From the NCBI GenBank assembly GCA_007753675.1, contig CP036432.1:1-64000 (forward strand): DNA of 64,000 bases, in the 5' to 3' direction. The position numbers and the translations under genes were made by a program. Origin of the DNA: Stieleria magnilauensis (GTDB lineage: Bacteria; Planctomycetota; Planctomycetia; Pirellulales; Pirellulaceae). Positions 35,459-44,775 of the stretch are shown here, piece after piece; within the stretch, counting starts at the first letter, position 1; each line of letters begins with the position of its first letter. Below the pieces are notes generated by a model. That model was not told the DNA's origin, made no database searches, and was given only the letters and a program-made list of their open reading frames with translations.

Positions 35459-37435
35459 GTGAACACGCCTTTCGTTCGAGTATTAAGACTGGCTTTTCGA
35501 CGTCACTGGGCCATCGCCGGGATCGCTGTTTCCTCGCTGGCGATCGCGCTGTTGTGGAGTGCCAACATCAGTGCGGTGTTGCCGATCGTCGATGTCGTCT
35601 TCGCCGGAGACACGCTCTCGGAATACGTTCAGGAGTCGATTGAAAAAGCGGATCAGGCGGCCGAAACGTACACCGCCCAAATCGCCCAGATCGAGTCCGG
35701 CGCGGCGACCGGAGGGGATTCCATCGACGAACTCCGCGCGCAGGCGGCGCGTCAGACCAGCAAGTCTCATTGGTATCGCCAAGCCAAACCCTGGGTCGAC
35801 GCGTACGCCCCGACAACTCCGTTTGGCACGTTGTTGGCCATTTTGACGTTCTTGGTCGTCGGCACGGCACTGAAATTGGTGGCGCTGACCGCCAACATGA
35901 TGTGGGTGCAGTACGTCGGTGGACGGACGGCGATCGATTTGCGTGCGATCTTCTTTCGCAAGGCGCTCCGTTTGGATCTGGATGCCTTTGGCGAAAACGG
36001 CTCGGCCGATTTGACGGCGCGATTGACCAATGATGTCGCGCTGGTCACCGCGGGCGTGTCGACCTTGCTCGGCCGCATGATCCGCGAGCCGCTGAAGATG
36101 ATGGCTTGTTTGATCGGCGCGGCCATCGTTTGTCACCGGCTGCTGTTCCTGGTGCTGATCGTCTCACCGATCCTGGCGGTGGTGATGCAACAACTCAGTC
36201 GCGCCATCCGACGGGCCAGCAAGCGGGCGATGGAAGAGATGAGCCAGTTGTACGGGATGCTCAATGATTCCTTCGCCGGGATTCGATTGGTCAAAGCGTC
36301 CAACACCCAGGCGTTCGAGCGCGCCCGACTGCGCCGCGGCACGTTCGCCTACTACCAGAAAACGATGAAGATGGCGTTCTACAACACGCTGGCTCGTGGG
36401 ACGACGGAATTGATGGGCATGACCACGGTGTCCCTGGCGATCTTGGCCGGCGGCTACCTGGTGCTGAACAAACAGACGCATCTGTTCGGTTTGCAGATGA
36501 CAACTGAACCGCTGGAGCAAGGCCAAGTCTTTCTGTTCTTTAGCTTCTTGATCGGTGCGTCGGATCCGGCTCGCAAGTTGGCCGACGTCTGGAGCGGATT
36601 ACAACGCGGCATCGCGGCGGCGGTGCGTGTGATGGAAATCGTCGACATGCCCGTCCGGGTCGAAGAGCCGACCGTCGCCCGTTCGCCCCAGCGACCGCAT
36701 GCGAACATTCGGTTCGCCGGCGTCGAATACCAATATCCCTCCGGCCCCAAGGTGCTCCGCGGCATCGATCTTGAGATCCCGCACGGCGAAACAATTGCCA
36801 TCGTCGGCCCCAACGGTTGTGGCAAAAGCACGATGATCAGTCTGCTGTGTCGCTTCGACGACCCGCAAGGCGGACAGGTGCTGTTGGACGACGTGCCGAT
36901 CGATCAAATGCGGACTCGCGATCTGCGCAAGCGGCTTGCGTTGGTGACCCAGCGGACGATCCTGTTCGACGACACGATCGAAAACAACATTCGCTACGGC
37001 AGCCCGGGTGCCGATTCGCACGATGTCGTACGGGCGGCCAAACTGGCCTTCGCCGACGATTTCATTCGCAAAAAGACGCCGGAGGGCTACAAAACGATCC
37101 TCGGGACCGGCGGGATGCGACTTTCCGGGGGACAGATGCAACGAATCGCCTTGGCCCGGGCGTTCTTGCGCAACCCCGATATTCTGATTCTCGACGAAGC
37201 GACCAGTCAGATTGACATGGAAAGCGAGCAGCTGATCCATCAGGCGCTCGAAAGGTTCCTGGTCGGGCGGACCGGGGTGATGATCACTCACCGGCCGAGC
37301 ACGTTGGCGATGGCGCACCGCGTGGTCGTGATCGAACAGGGGCAGGTCGCCGCCAGCGGAAAACACGAGGAATTGATCGGTAAAAACCGGTTCTACCAGA
37401 GTTTGTGTGGAGCGGACCAACCGATCGCGGCGTGA
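35459..37435 (+). CDS. ABC exporter with fused membrane and ATPase domains
   Basis: Half-transporter of the MsbA/multidrug type. Transmembrane helices run from about residue 18 to 370, with a large polar insert between the first two (about 55-115, rich in Glu, Ala and Gln) that would face the periplasm. The ATPase has Walker A GPNGCGKSTM, Q-loop VTQRTILFDD, signature LSGGQMQRIA, Walker B ILILDEATSQID and the switch His in MITHRPSTL. I choose GTG 35459 because AAGGA lies seven bases upstream; TTG 35420 and GTG 35441 are alternatives in the same frame. Substrate unknown; lipid or polysaccharide is possible. Confidence 0.92.
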   Translation: MNTPFVRVLRLAFRRHWAIAGIAVSSLAIALLWSANISAVLPIVDVVFAGDTLSEYVQESIEKADQAAETYTAQIAQIESGAATGGDSIDELRAQAARQTSKSHWYRQAKPWVDAYAPTTPFGTLLAILTFLVVGTALKLVALTANMMWVQYVGGRTAIDLRAIFFRKALRLDLDAFGENGSADLTARLTNDVALVTAGVSTLLGRMIREPLKMMACLIGAAIVCHRLLFLVLIVSPILAVVMQQLSRAIRRASKRAMEEMSQLYGMLNDSFAGIRLVKASNTQAFERARLRRGTFAYYQKTMKMAFYNTLARGTTELMGMTTVSLAILAGGYLVLNKQTHLFGLQMTTEPLEQGQVFLFFSFLIGASDPARKLADVWSGLQRGIAAAVRVMEIVDMPVRVEEPTVARSPQRPHANIRFAGVEYQYPSGPKVLRGIDLEIPHGETIAIVGPNGCGKSTMISLLCRFDDPQGGQVLLDDVPIDQMRTRDLRKRLALVTQRTILFDDTIENNIRYGSPGADSHDVVRAAKLAFADDFIRKKTPEGYKTILGTGGMRLSGGQMQRIALARAFLRNPDILILDEATSQIDMESEQLIHQALERFLVGRTGVMITHRPSTLAMAHRVVVIEQGQVAASGKHEELIGKNRFYQSLCGADQPIAA

Positions 37436-37802
37436 TGGCGGCGGACGCCCACGACGCCTCTATTCTCACCGAATGCGAACTTTCTCCATTGCGGGCGGCG
37501 GTGGCAGCGGTAGGATGGAATGATGATTAGCGACCGGTGATCCATTGCGATACCGGTCGATCGGTGACGCGTGTCGATCAAACCGACCACGCGAGCCCCC
37601 CCGCACCCATCTAATCGTCGGTGCGGTCAATGATCTAAAGAGCGTCAGCATCACTTGGATGAACGTCCTTGGGTGAGCCTCGGTGGAGGTGAGCCGGAAT
37701 GTGAAAAAGCTGTGTCGAGAGCAATTGTTTTCTCGATGAGCGAAACGATAGCTGCGCGGTAAACATTTGGCGTTCTTGTTGGAACCCGTCTTGAGCATTG
37801 GG
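37436..37802. other. Intergenic region upstream of flotillin gene
   Basis: About 365 bp with no supported gene. GATACCGGTCGATCGGTGA and nearby GATCGGT-type strings form weak inverted repeats near 37540-37570. The frames open here lack family-like sequence. Part of the right end may belong to the flotillin gene if TTG 37767 is used. Confidence 0.4.
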
Positions 37803-38894
37803 ATGCCCTCCCAACTGCAACTTCTGGTCGGCGCTGCGCTGGTCGGGAGTGTGATCGCGATCGCGATGTTCTGGGTGCTCAGCAGATGCGGGGCGTACTG
37901 GATCCAAGCTTACATGTCCGGCGCGGACATCACGATGAAGAGCTTGATCGTGATGTATCTGCTGAAGCTGGATCTGCGGATGATGGTCACGGCAAAAATC
38001 ATGTGCCGACAGGCCGGGTTGCGGGTCGATCGTCAGGGCGGCATCCGGACCGCGGACTTGCAAATTCACGCGCTTGCCGGCGGCGATGTCATGAATGTCG
38101 TTCAGGCGATCATCGTGGCGCACCGCGCCGGGATCGAGCTGGATTTTGATCGCGCCGCCGCGATTGATCTGGCCGGCCGCGACGTGCTTCACGCGGTGCA
38201 GACCAGTGTAACGCCGAAAGTCATTTATTGTCCCGAAGCCCGCGAGGGCCGACCGCTGCTGAGCGCGATCGCAAAGAACGGCGTCGAATTACTGGTCGGT
38301 GCACGGGTGACCGTCCGCACCAATCTGGATCAATTGATCGGTGGGGCGACCGAAGAAACGATTGTCGCCCGTGTCGGCCAAGCGATCGTCAGCGCGATCG
38401 GGTCGTCGGAGACGCACATGGACGTCTTGGAAATGCCGCTTCAGATTTCCGAGGCCGCCATGGCCCACGGACTCGATTCGAACACCGCATTCGCCATCGT
38501 CTCAATCGATATCGCAGACATCGACGTCGGCGAAAACATCGGCGCCCGGTTGCAACGCGACCAGGCCGATGCCGATGGTCGCATCGCCCGCGCCCGGGCC
38601 GAAGCACGCCGCGCCGACGCGGTGGCCCACACGCAACAGATGCTCGCCAAGGTCGCCGAGAATCGAGCCTACTTGGTCAACGCCGAGGCCCAGGTCCCGC
38701 AAGCGATGGCGGTGGCGTTTCGCAGCGGAAATCTGCGCGGGAAAGTCGTCCGTTCGATTCCTGGTGTGGATCGCAAAGAACCGCCACGAGGCAACGGCAT
38801 CACCGATCGCAAAAACAGCCCAACCAAACCGGGCGATGCCAAACCGTCGCCGGCCAATCCCTTTCCCGGACCTCGGGAGGAACGCGACGGATGA
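37803..38894 (+). CDS. floA: FloA-type flotillin-like membrane scaffold protein
   Basis: Forms membrane microdomain scaffolds that organise signalling and secretion proteins. After one N-terminal hydrophobic helix (VGAALVGSVIAIAMFWVL) come the FloA hallmarks AAIDLAGRDVLHAVQTSVTP, ATEETIVARVGQAIVSAIGS, SIDIADIDVGENIGARLQ and DQADADGRIARARAEARRAD, then a coiled coil with AEAQVPQAMAVAFRSGNL. The Pro/Asn-rich tail is longer than in Bacillus FloA. ATG 37803 places the membrane helix correctly; TTG 37767 would add 12 residues. It lies downstream of an ABC exporter, a possible client. Confidence 0.93.
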   Translation: MPSQLQLLVGAALVGSVIAIAMFWVLSRCGAYWIQAYMSGADITMKSLIVMYLLKLDLRMMVTAKIMCRQAGLRVDRQGGIRTADLQIHALAGGDVMNVVQAIIVAHRAGIELDFDRAAAIDLAGRDVLHAVQTSVTPKVIYCPEAREGRPLLSAIAKNGVELLVGARVTVRTNLDQLIGGATEETIVARVGQAIVSAIGSSETHMDVLEMPLQISEAAMAHGLDSNTAFAIVSIDIADIDVGENIGARLQRDQADADGRIARARAEARRADAVAHTQQMLAKVAENRAYLVNAEAQVPQAMAVAFRSGNLRGKVVRSIPGVDRKEPPRGNGITDRKNSPTKPGDAKPSPANPFPGPREERDG

Positions 38895-39008
38895 AACGTT
38901 TCCTCCCCCTTCGGGATTTCCAATTCAATACCCGGTGCATTCATTCGGCGCAACTATTGATCCGATGCCGCTGGTATTTGTTACATCCGCTTCACCTAGG
39001 AGTGAACG

Positions 39009-39251
39009 ATGGCCCTCGGTAATCGAATCCCAGACAAAACGCTGCTGAAGAACGTTCAAAGCCGCCTGTCCAAGAAATGTTCCAGTTCACCCAGAGTGAG
39101 CGGTGATGTGCGCAGCGGCGAAGTCACGCTCAACGGTACGATCAAAAACGAAGTCGAACGCAAGCAGATTCTCAGGGCGGTTTCGTCCGTCGAAGGAATC
39201 TCTCGCGTCATCGACCGGATTAAAGTCGAAGTACGACCGAAGACGGTTTAA
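39009..39251 (+). CDS. BON-domain protein
   Basis: An 80-residue protein consisting almost wholly of a BON domain: KTLLKNVQSRLSKKC, VSGDVRSGEVTLNGTI, VERKQILRAVSSVEGISRVI and a C-terminal IKVEV strand. BON domains bind phospholipids and are common in envelope and osmotic-stress proteins, but this one has no signal peptide and may work in the cytoplasm. AGGAG stands seven bases before the ATG, one of the clearest ribosome binding sites in the window. Confidence 0.87.
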   Translation: MALGNRIPDKTLLKNVQSRLSKKCSSSPRVSGDVRSGEVTLNGTIKNEVERKQILRAVSSVEGISRVIDRIKVEVRPKTV

Positions 39252-39329
39252 CGTCGGGTTCACTCGGCCGCAACGTCCTCGCCAGCCGGGGACGTGCATC
39301 ACATTACTAGTTTAAGAGGAGTCGATCAA

Positions 39330-39494
39330 ATTACGAAAAATCAAAACACCTTCGCCAAACGACAGCGCGAGATGGAAAAGAAACGTAAAGCGGAAGAGAA
39401 ACGACAGCGCCGCAACGAACGCAAATCCGCCGTTCCCGAACTCGCACCCGACGCAACCGATGTCGTCGATCCCAACGATTCAGCCTCGTCATAA
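39330..39494 (+). CDS. Small basic coiled-coil protein, apparent ATT start
   Basis: A 54-residue protein: TKNQNTFAKRQREMEKKRKA, then EEKRQRRNERKS and an acidic tail. The basic helix suggests nucleic-acid or ribosome association; similar small proteins are widespread in planctomycetes but have no assigned role. An AAGAGGAG ribosome binding site (39314-39321) is eight bases before ATT 39330, a rare initiation codon. The only upstream ATG in frame, 39294, lies before that site and would add residues without a family look. It is 42-80 bp downstream of the BON gene and upstream of the cold-shock gene. Confidence 0.68.
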   Translation: MTKNQNTFAKRQREMEKKRKAEEKRQRRNERKSAVPELAPDATDVVDPNDSASS

Positions 39495-39732
39495 ACTTCA
39501 AATCAATCAACGACTTCGCCCCTGTTGAAGGGCGGATACTCAAGATCACGTAAGCACCGGCGCCGCATCAACGCGGTGCGATCCTGTGAGCCGAGCACAT
39601 TCGTGTCGGGTTCCGATTCGTGTGCTTTGACGCCGGTTCCGATGAACCGGCAACGTGATGCAACACCCACCGTGTCTCTGAGCTTGCGTGAACGTTTCTC
39701 GCAACGCATCGAGACACAACTGTTTTTTAACA

Positions 39733-39951
39733 ATGGATACGGAAATGGAAAAAGGCAAGATTAAACGCGTGACCGACAAAGGTTTCGGATTCATCTCGAC
39801 CGACGGAAGCAACAACGACATGTTCTTCCACAGTTCGTCTGTCGAAGGCGTCGAATTCAATGATCTTCGCGAAGGTCAAGAAGTGACGTACACCGTCGGA
39901 CAAGGCCCCAAGGGACCTCGTGCCGAAAACGTTCAGTTGGTCGGACACTAA
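39733..39951 (+). CDS. Cold-shock domain protein
   Basis: RNA chaperone of the CspA family, 72 residues from ATG 39733. GKIKRVTDKGFGFIS contains RNP1 (KGFGFI) and DMFFHSSSVEG contains RNP2; the OB fold ends with GPRAENVQLV. MEKGK at 39745 is an alternative start. The 238 bp before the start is unusually long for such a gene and, as in other csp genes, may be a structured leader; no specific structure was confirmed. Confidence 0.95.
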   Translation: MDTEMEKGKIKRVTDKGFGFISTDGSNNDMFFHSSSVEGVEFNDLREGQEVTYTVGQGPKGPRAENVQLVGH

Positions 39952-39989
39952 CACGCGATCACGCGACGAAACTCGTGACGAGTTTCGAC

Positions 39990-41441
39990 TCAACTGATGA
40001 TTTCTTCAATCACGCGGCCGTAAACGTCGGTCAGGCGAAAGTCTCTGCCGGCGTGACGATACGTCAATTGCTCGTGATGAAGACCCAGCTGGTGCAGCAG
40101 TGTCGCATGCAGATCATGCATGTGGACCTTGTTCTGAATGCTGGCGAATCCGAACTCATCGGTTTGGCCGTAGGCCATCCCCGGACGAAAGCCGCCACCG
40201 GCGAGCCAGACGGTAAAACCGCCTGGGTTGTGGTCGCGGCCGGTGCCGTTGCTCTGTGAATACGGCGTTCGACCGAATTCTCCGCCCCACCAAACGATGG
40301 TGTCCTCCAACAGACCCCGTCGTTTGAGATCCGCCAGTAGCGCGGCAATCGGGCGATCCACCGCCTTGGCGTGTGTGGCATGTTTGGGCAGATTCGAGTG
40401 CTGGTCCCAGGCGGGGTTGGCCGAGTTGTCGCCGTAGTTGACTTGCACAAATCGTACGCCGGCCTCGCAAAGCCGTCGGGCCAACAGACACTTTCGGCCG
40501 TAGTCTTGGGTCGTGGGATCGTCGATTCCATACTCGGAAAGCGTCGTCGCCGATTCGCTGGACAAATCCAAAATGTCCGGAGCGACTTGCTGCATCCGCC
40601 AAGCGAGTTGGTAGGATTGCTGCATCGCTTCGAATTCACTGTTGCGAATCCCGCGTCGCTGGATCTGACGTCGGTTCAATCGATCGATCAATTCCAGTTG
40701 AGCTTTCTGACGCTCGATCGAAGCATCCTGGCGGACCAGGTTGTCGATCTCCAGATCGCTGCGGCCGGCTGTTCCGATCGGTGTCCCCTGGAATCGCGCG
40801 GGCAAGAACGCACTGCCATAATTTCGCGGCCCCCCGTTGCCGATCGAGGGTGCAATCGAAACAAATCCCGGCAACGCGGCGTTTTCTGTGCCCAACCCGT
40901 AATAGATCCAAGAACCGACCGAGGGACGGACGAAGTTGGTTGAGCCGCAATGCAGAAACAGCGTCGCCGGTCCGTGTGCGACGCCATCGGTATGCATCGA
41001 ATGGATGAAGCACAGGTCGTCGACGTGACGCGCCGTCTCGGGGAACAGATCCGAAACGTAACGCCCGCACTGGCCGTAGGGTTTGAATTCCCATGGCGAT
41101 TTCATCAGCCGTTGCTCGATGCCGCGCTGGCCGGATCGGGCGAATTCGCGGGCATCGTCAAACGGCATCTTCTTGCCGTCGTGGGTTTTCAGTGCCGGCT
41201 TATGGTCGAACGAGTCGACTTGGCTGACACCGCCTTGCATGAACAAAAAAATAATCCGTTTGGCGCGGGGCATCCAATGCGGACCCGGCGGCATCGCCGG
41301 GCCGGCCGAACATGACGCCGGCGCCGTGAGCGAGCTGGCGGCCATCGCGCCGCAGGCCAAGGCACCAAAACCGCAGGCCGACTGCTGCAGCATCATGCGT
41401 CGCGCGATCAGTTCCCCGTCGTGTGTCATGTCGTTATTCAT
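39990..41441 (-). CDS. DUF1501 family protein, second copy
   Basis: Paralogue of the protein at 14780-16174. The 483 residues begin with a twin-arginine-like signal (ARRMMLQQSACGFGALA). Conserved blocks are KRIIFLFMQGGVSQVDSFD, LPGFVSIAPS, RFVQVNYGDNSANPAWDQHS, IVWWGGEFGRTPYSQ and DLHATLLHQLGLHHEQLTYR. Its ATG overlaps the stop of the preceding DUF1553 gene as ATGA, so the two are translationally coupled. Function is unknown; the fold is of the alkaline-phosphatase superfamily. Confidence 0.94.
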   Translation of the reverse strand: MNNDMTHDGELIARRMMLQQSACGFGALACGAMAASSLTAPASCSAGPAMPPGPHWMPRAKRIIFLFMQGGVSQVDSFDHKPALKTHDGKKMPFDDAREFARSGQRGIEQRLMKSPWEFKPYGQCGRYVSDLFPETARHVDDLCFIHSMHTDGVAHGPATLFLHCGSTNFVRPSVGSWIYYGLGTENAALPGFVSIAPSIGNGGPRNYGSAFLPARFQGTPIGTAGRSDLEIDNLVRQDASIERQKAQLELIDRLNRRQIQRRGIRNSEFEAMQQSYQLAWRMQQVAPDILDLSSESATTLSEYGIDDPTTQDYGRKCLLARRLCEAGVRFVQVNYGDNSANPAWDQHSNLPKHATHAKAVDRPIAALLADLKRRGLLEDTIVWWGGEFGRTPYSQSNGTGRDHNPGGFTVWLAGGGFRPGMAYGQTDEFGFASIQNKVHMHDLHATLLHQLGLHHEQLTYRHAGRDFRLTDVYGRVIEEIIS

Positions 41442-44386
41442 TCCAAATACCGAAAGTCGATGGAGGCGAACAGGGATTGAATCAGGTCGGCGAGACGATC
41501 TTCACTCGGCGATGCGTTTTCACCACCGAGGTAGTCGAGACAGAATTGCAGTTCCTCCGCATCCGGCCGCCGACCGTAGCAGCAGAGGTAGAGTTGCTCG
41601 ACAATTGATTTGGCTGCGACCGACTCGTCCTGACCGCCAGCGGACGCGTGCAGCCATCGCTTGCCGGCCTGCCGGGCGCGCTCGATGATCCAGGTGTGGT
41701 TCATCATGGCCAGCGACTGCGGTGCGACGGTGCTCTGCCCCCGCTGGCCCACCGAGACGCTGGAGTCGGCAAAGTCAAACAGCCCGAACAGCGGAGGCAG
41801 CGAATTGCGAAACACCGGCAAATAGAGACTGCGCCGTTTCAGGTCGTGTTTGTAATTGTAGTCCGACGACGTGCCCGGCCGGATCGTCGAGCCTCCGTAG
41901 CGATGTTCGATTTCGCCGCTGACGCACAACATCGCATCGCGAAGGGCTTCCACCGGAAGACGCTTGACGCTGGCCGATGCGTACAGTCGATTGTTCGGAT
42001 CAACCGCGATCCGTGCGGGGTCTGCGGTGACGGCACGGCGATAGGTATCACTGCAGACGATCGTTCGAACCAGCGATTTGGTCGACCAGCCGTGTTCGAT
42101 CAGCGTGCCGGCCAACGTATCCAACAGCTCAGGGTGCGATGGAGACTCGCCCGTCGTTCCAAAATTGTTCTCCGTCGCGACCAAGCCCTCGCCCATCAAC
42201 CACGACCAAACGCGGTTGGCATACACCCGTGCCGTCAGCGGGTTGCTCGGATCGGCAATCCACTCGGCCAGTTCGACGCGACCGCTGCCGTCGGTGCCGA
42301 TGCGGTCGGCGTAACGCTGCGCCGGTCCGATCGCGGTGAGAAAACCACGCCGGACGGTGTCGCCCAACTGATGCACGTTACCGCGAACACGGACCGCGAT
42401 TTCCTCGCGCGGTTCACTCTCGGAAACCGTCAGATACTTGGGACGTCGATTCAGCTCGGATTGCAACTGCTTCAATTCGGCGGACAGTTCTTTGCGTCGT
42501 GCGGCGACCGCGGCCAGATCGACATCGTCGGCTTTCGCGTCGGCCGACGTCTTCGCCGCAGCCGGCTGACCGTCGATCGGCAAGAATTGAATCGCGTCGA
42601 CGATGACACAACCGTCGGCGTTTTCGTTCGAGACGATGACGAACGATTGGCCTTCCTTTTCAAACGGAAAAACGCCCAATGAAATCCAAAGTCCGTCGAT
42701 CGGCGGCCGGCGTCGTTGGTTCACGCGAACCTTGGTCGACTCGTTTGCGCTAAAGACCTTGACGATCGCGTTGGTGGCTCGATTGTCATGAGACGTGTAC
42801 GACATGCGGACTTCGTAGCGTCCGGTGGGCAGGTCGACCGGGTCGAACGTGACCGACTTGCTGCCTTGTCCGGTCGTGCCGTCGTGCCGGTAGCCCGCAC
42901 CGACATAGGGTTTGACAAATGTCGACTCGGTCCAGGCACCGACGTAACTCGCGTCGGCGTCGTCCATCACGACACCCGCCAGCGAGTCGACGGAAACCAT
43001 GCGGGTGTCTTTGCCGGCGTTGCCTGTTTCTAGCGACTGCAACGTCTTCAATTCGGCCGCAACGACATCCGCGCGGGACTGGACCGCTCGATAGTGCGCT
43101 TCGTCGGACGGATCCAGCGGCAGCGGTTTTTCGATCCACTTGGACAGGTTGGCATGTTTCAACGGCGTGGTGGATCGCATGATCCCGGCTAACGCGTAAT
43201 AGTCGCGTGTCGGGATCGGATCAAACTTGTGGTCGTGACAGCGGGCGCATCCGATCGTTTGCGCCAGGAAAGCGCGGCCGATCGTTTCGAGCTGCTCGTC
43301 GATGTGATCGAATTCGAGTTTCGTTTTGTCTTGGTCTTCCAAGTTCGAATTGCCTAGCGCCAAGAAACCGGTCGCAATCGCTCGCTGTTGGGTTTCGGTG
43401 ATGTCATCGCAAGCCAACAGGTCGCCGGCGATCTGGTCGCGGATCATCTGATCAAAGGGTCGATCGTTGGCATACGACCAGATCAGGTAGTCGCGATACC
43501 GCCACGCTTCGGGAAGAATAAACCCGCGCAGCGTGATCGATTCGGCATAGCGCACCACATCCATCCAACGTCTTGCAAAGTGCTCGGCGAAGTGTGGGGA
43601 TGCCAGCAATTGATCCACCAGCCGCTCGTAGGCCAGCGGAGAGGGGTCGGCCAAAAAGGCGTCAATGGTCTGCGGTGACGGCGGCAGCCCGTGCAGGTCG
43701 AACACCAGGCGTCGCACCAACGCTCTCGGCTCGGCCGGCGGAGCCGCGGTCAGTCCGTGTCGGGCCAGATTTCGGTCGATCAAGGCGTCGATCGAGGCAC
43801 TGGAACGGGCGATCGGCCGATACGCCCAGTGTTCGTGGGCACGCTCGACGGGAAGCCCCGTTTGCCGTGTCGGTTCCCCGCCCGCTGGACTCGGTTGTCG
43901 GGGATCCACGGCACCGTTTTCGACCCATCGCCGAAACGCCGCGATCGTGGCGTCGTCGAGCTTCCCGTCCGGAGGCATTTCCAAGGCCGGATCTTCGTAC
44001 GCGATCGCTTGGATCAAACGACTTGCCGCGGCGTCACCGGGAACAATCGCCGGACCGAGATCACCACCGGTCTGCCATCCGTCACGTGAATCCAGCACCA
44101 GTCCGCCGCTGGCCTCAGTCTCCGTCGAATGGCATTCCAGGCAGTGCTCGATCAATGCCGGTCGAATCTTGTTTTCGAACCACTGGATGTTTTCAGCGTC
44201 CGTTTCCAGTGGCAACGACGCATCTTGTCCGTTCTCGCCGGCCGCAACGCCGGGGCCGGCTTCCATCCACGCGACCGAGACGACGCACGCCATCACGACG
44301 CACCACAGGTTCGGCAGCGGACGGAGAAACAGGACAGTGAGAAACACGGCCAGGGGATGGCTAACGCGTCGCGGTGGATCTGGCAT
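41438..44386 (-). CDS. PSCyt1/DUF1549/DUF1553 protein with golvesin-like insertion
   Basis: A 982-residue exported relative of the protein at 16233-18953. ATG 44386 precedes a hydrophobic signal (HPLAVFLTVLFLRPLP). HCLECH (82-86) is the heme-like motif of PSCyt1, and [11 protein letters not shown] the one in DUF1549. Residues about 463-602 are an added beta-rich domain (MDDADASYVGAWTES, GSKSVTFDPVDLPTGRYEVR, VIVDAIQFLPIDG) that resembles golvesin C-terminal-like domains, usually carbohydrate- or surface-associated. DUF1553 follows (NRVWSWLMGEGL, PQSLAMMNH). The first copy lacks this insertion. It overlaps the DUF1501 gene downstream. Confidence 0.92.
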   Translation of the reverse strand: MPDPPRRVSHPLAVFLTVLFLRPLPNLWCVVMACVVSVAWMEAGPGVAAGENGQDASLPLETDAENIQWFENKIRPALIEHCLECHSTETEASGGLVLDSRDGWQTGGDLGPAIVPGDAAASRLIQAIAYEDPALEMPPDGKLDDATIAAFRRWVENGAVDPRQPSPAGGEPTRQTGLPVERAHEHWAYRPIARSSASIDALIDRNLARHGLTAAPPAEPRALVRRLVFDLHGLPPSPQTIDAFLADPSPLAYERLVDQLLASPHFAEHFARRWMDVVRYAESITLRGFILPEAWRYRDYLIWSYANDRPFDQMIRDQIAGDLLACDDITETQQRAIATGFLALGNSNLEDQDKTKLEFDHIDEQLETIGRAFLAQTIGCARCHDHKFDPIPTRDYYALAGIMRSTTPLKHANLSKWIEKPLPLDPSDEAHYRAVQSRADVVAAELKTLQSLETGNAGKDTRMVSVDSLAGVVMDDADASYVGAWTESTFVKPYVGAGYRHDGTTGQGSKSVTFDPVDLPTGRYEVRMSYTSHDNRATNAIVKVFSANESTKVRVNQRRRPPIDGLWISLGVFPFEKEGQSFVIVSNENADGCVIVDAIQFLPIDGQPAAAKTSADAKADDVDLAAVAARRKELSAELKQLQSELNRRPKYLTVSESEPREEIAVRVRGNVHQLGDTVRRGFLTAIGPAQRYADRIGTDGSGRVELAEWIADPSNPLTARVYANRVWSWLMGEGLVATENNFGTTGESPSHPELLDTLAGTLIEHGWSTKSLVRTIVCSDTYRRAVTADPARIAVDPNNRLYASASVKRLPVEALRDAMLCVSGEIEHRYGGSTIRPGTSSDYNYKHDLKRRSLYLPVFRNSLPPLFGLFDFADSSVSVGQRGQSTVAPQSLAMMNHTWIIERARQAGKRWLHASAGGQDESVAAKSIVEQLYLCCYGRRPDAEELQFCLDYLGGENASPSEDRLADLIQSLFASIDFRYLE

Positions 44387-44775
44387 AGGTGGGAAAGTGC
44401 CAAGATTTGGAAGGGAGCGGACCTGAGAAAAAGGATCGCGGGGGAAGTCCAGTCTACTCGGAATCCACCAGTGGTGGCAAATCCGCACACCACGGCGGAT
44501 CGCACGCGAGCCTCGTGCCTGGCCAACTCACACGACGACACGGCAACATTGCCGGTTTCGGTGAAGTTCCGTTCCCCGATGCCCTGCTGGCCCAAAACTT
44601 GCGAGCGAAACAAAGCGCGCCACAAGCGGACCGGTCCGAGACTGAAATTGATTGCGAGTGACGGTCGGAGTCCCAATTGCTGCACTTCGCGTGACCGTCG
44701 CACGGTCTGCTTTGTGACGCAGCCGCGCAACGGCTGTGCAATACCGCCCAACTTTTTTGAACTGGATGATCCCTG
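44387..44775. other. Intergenic region between divergent genes
   Basis: 389 bp between the DUF1553 gene and the aldolase gene; no gene supported. Frames crossing it lack starts with binding sites and do not look protein-like. It should hold two divergent promoters, but I cannot point to clear -35/-10 elements. Confidence 0.4.
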
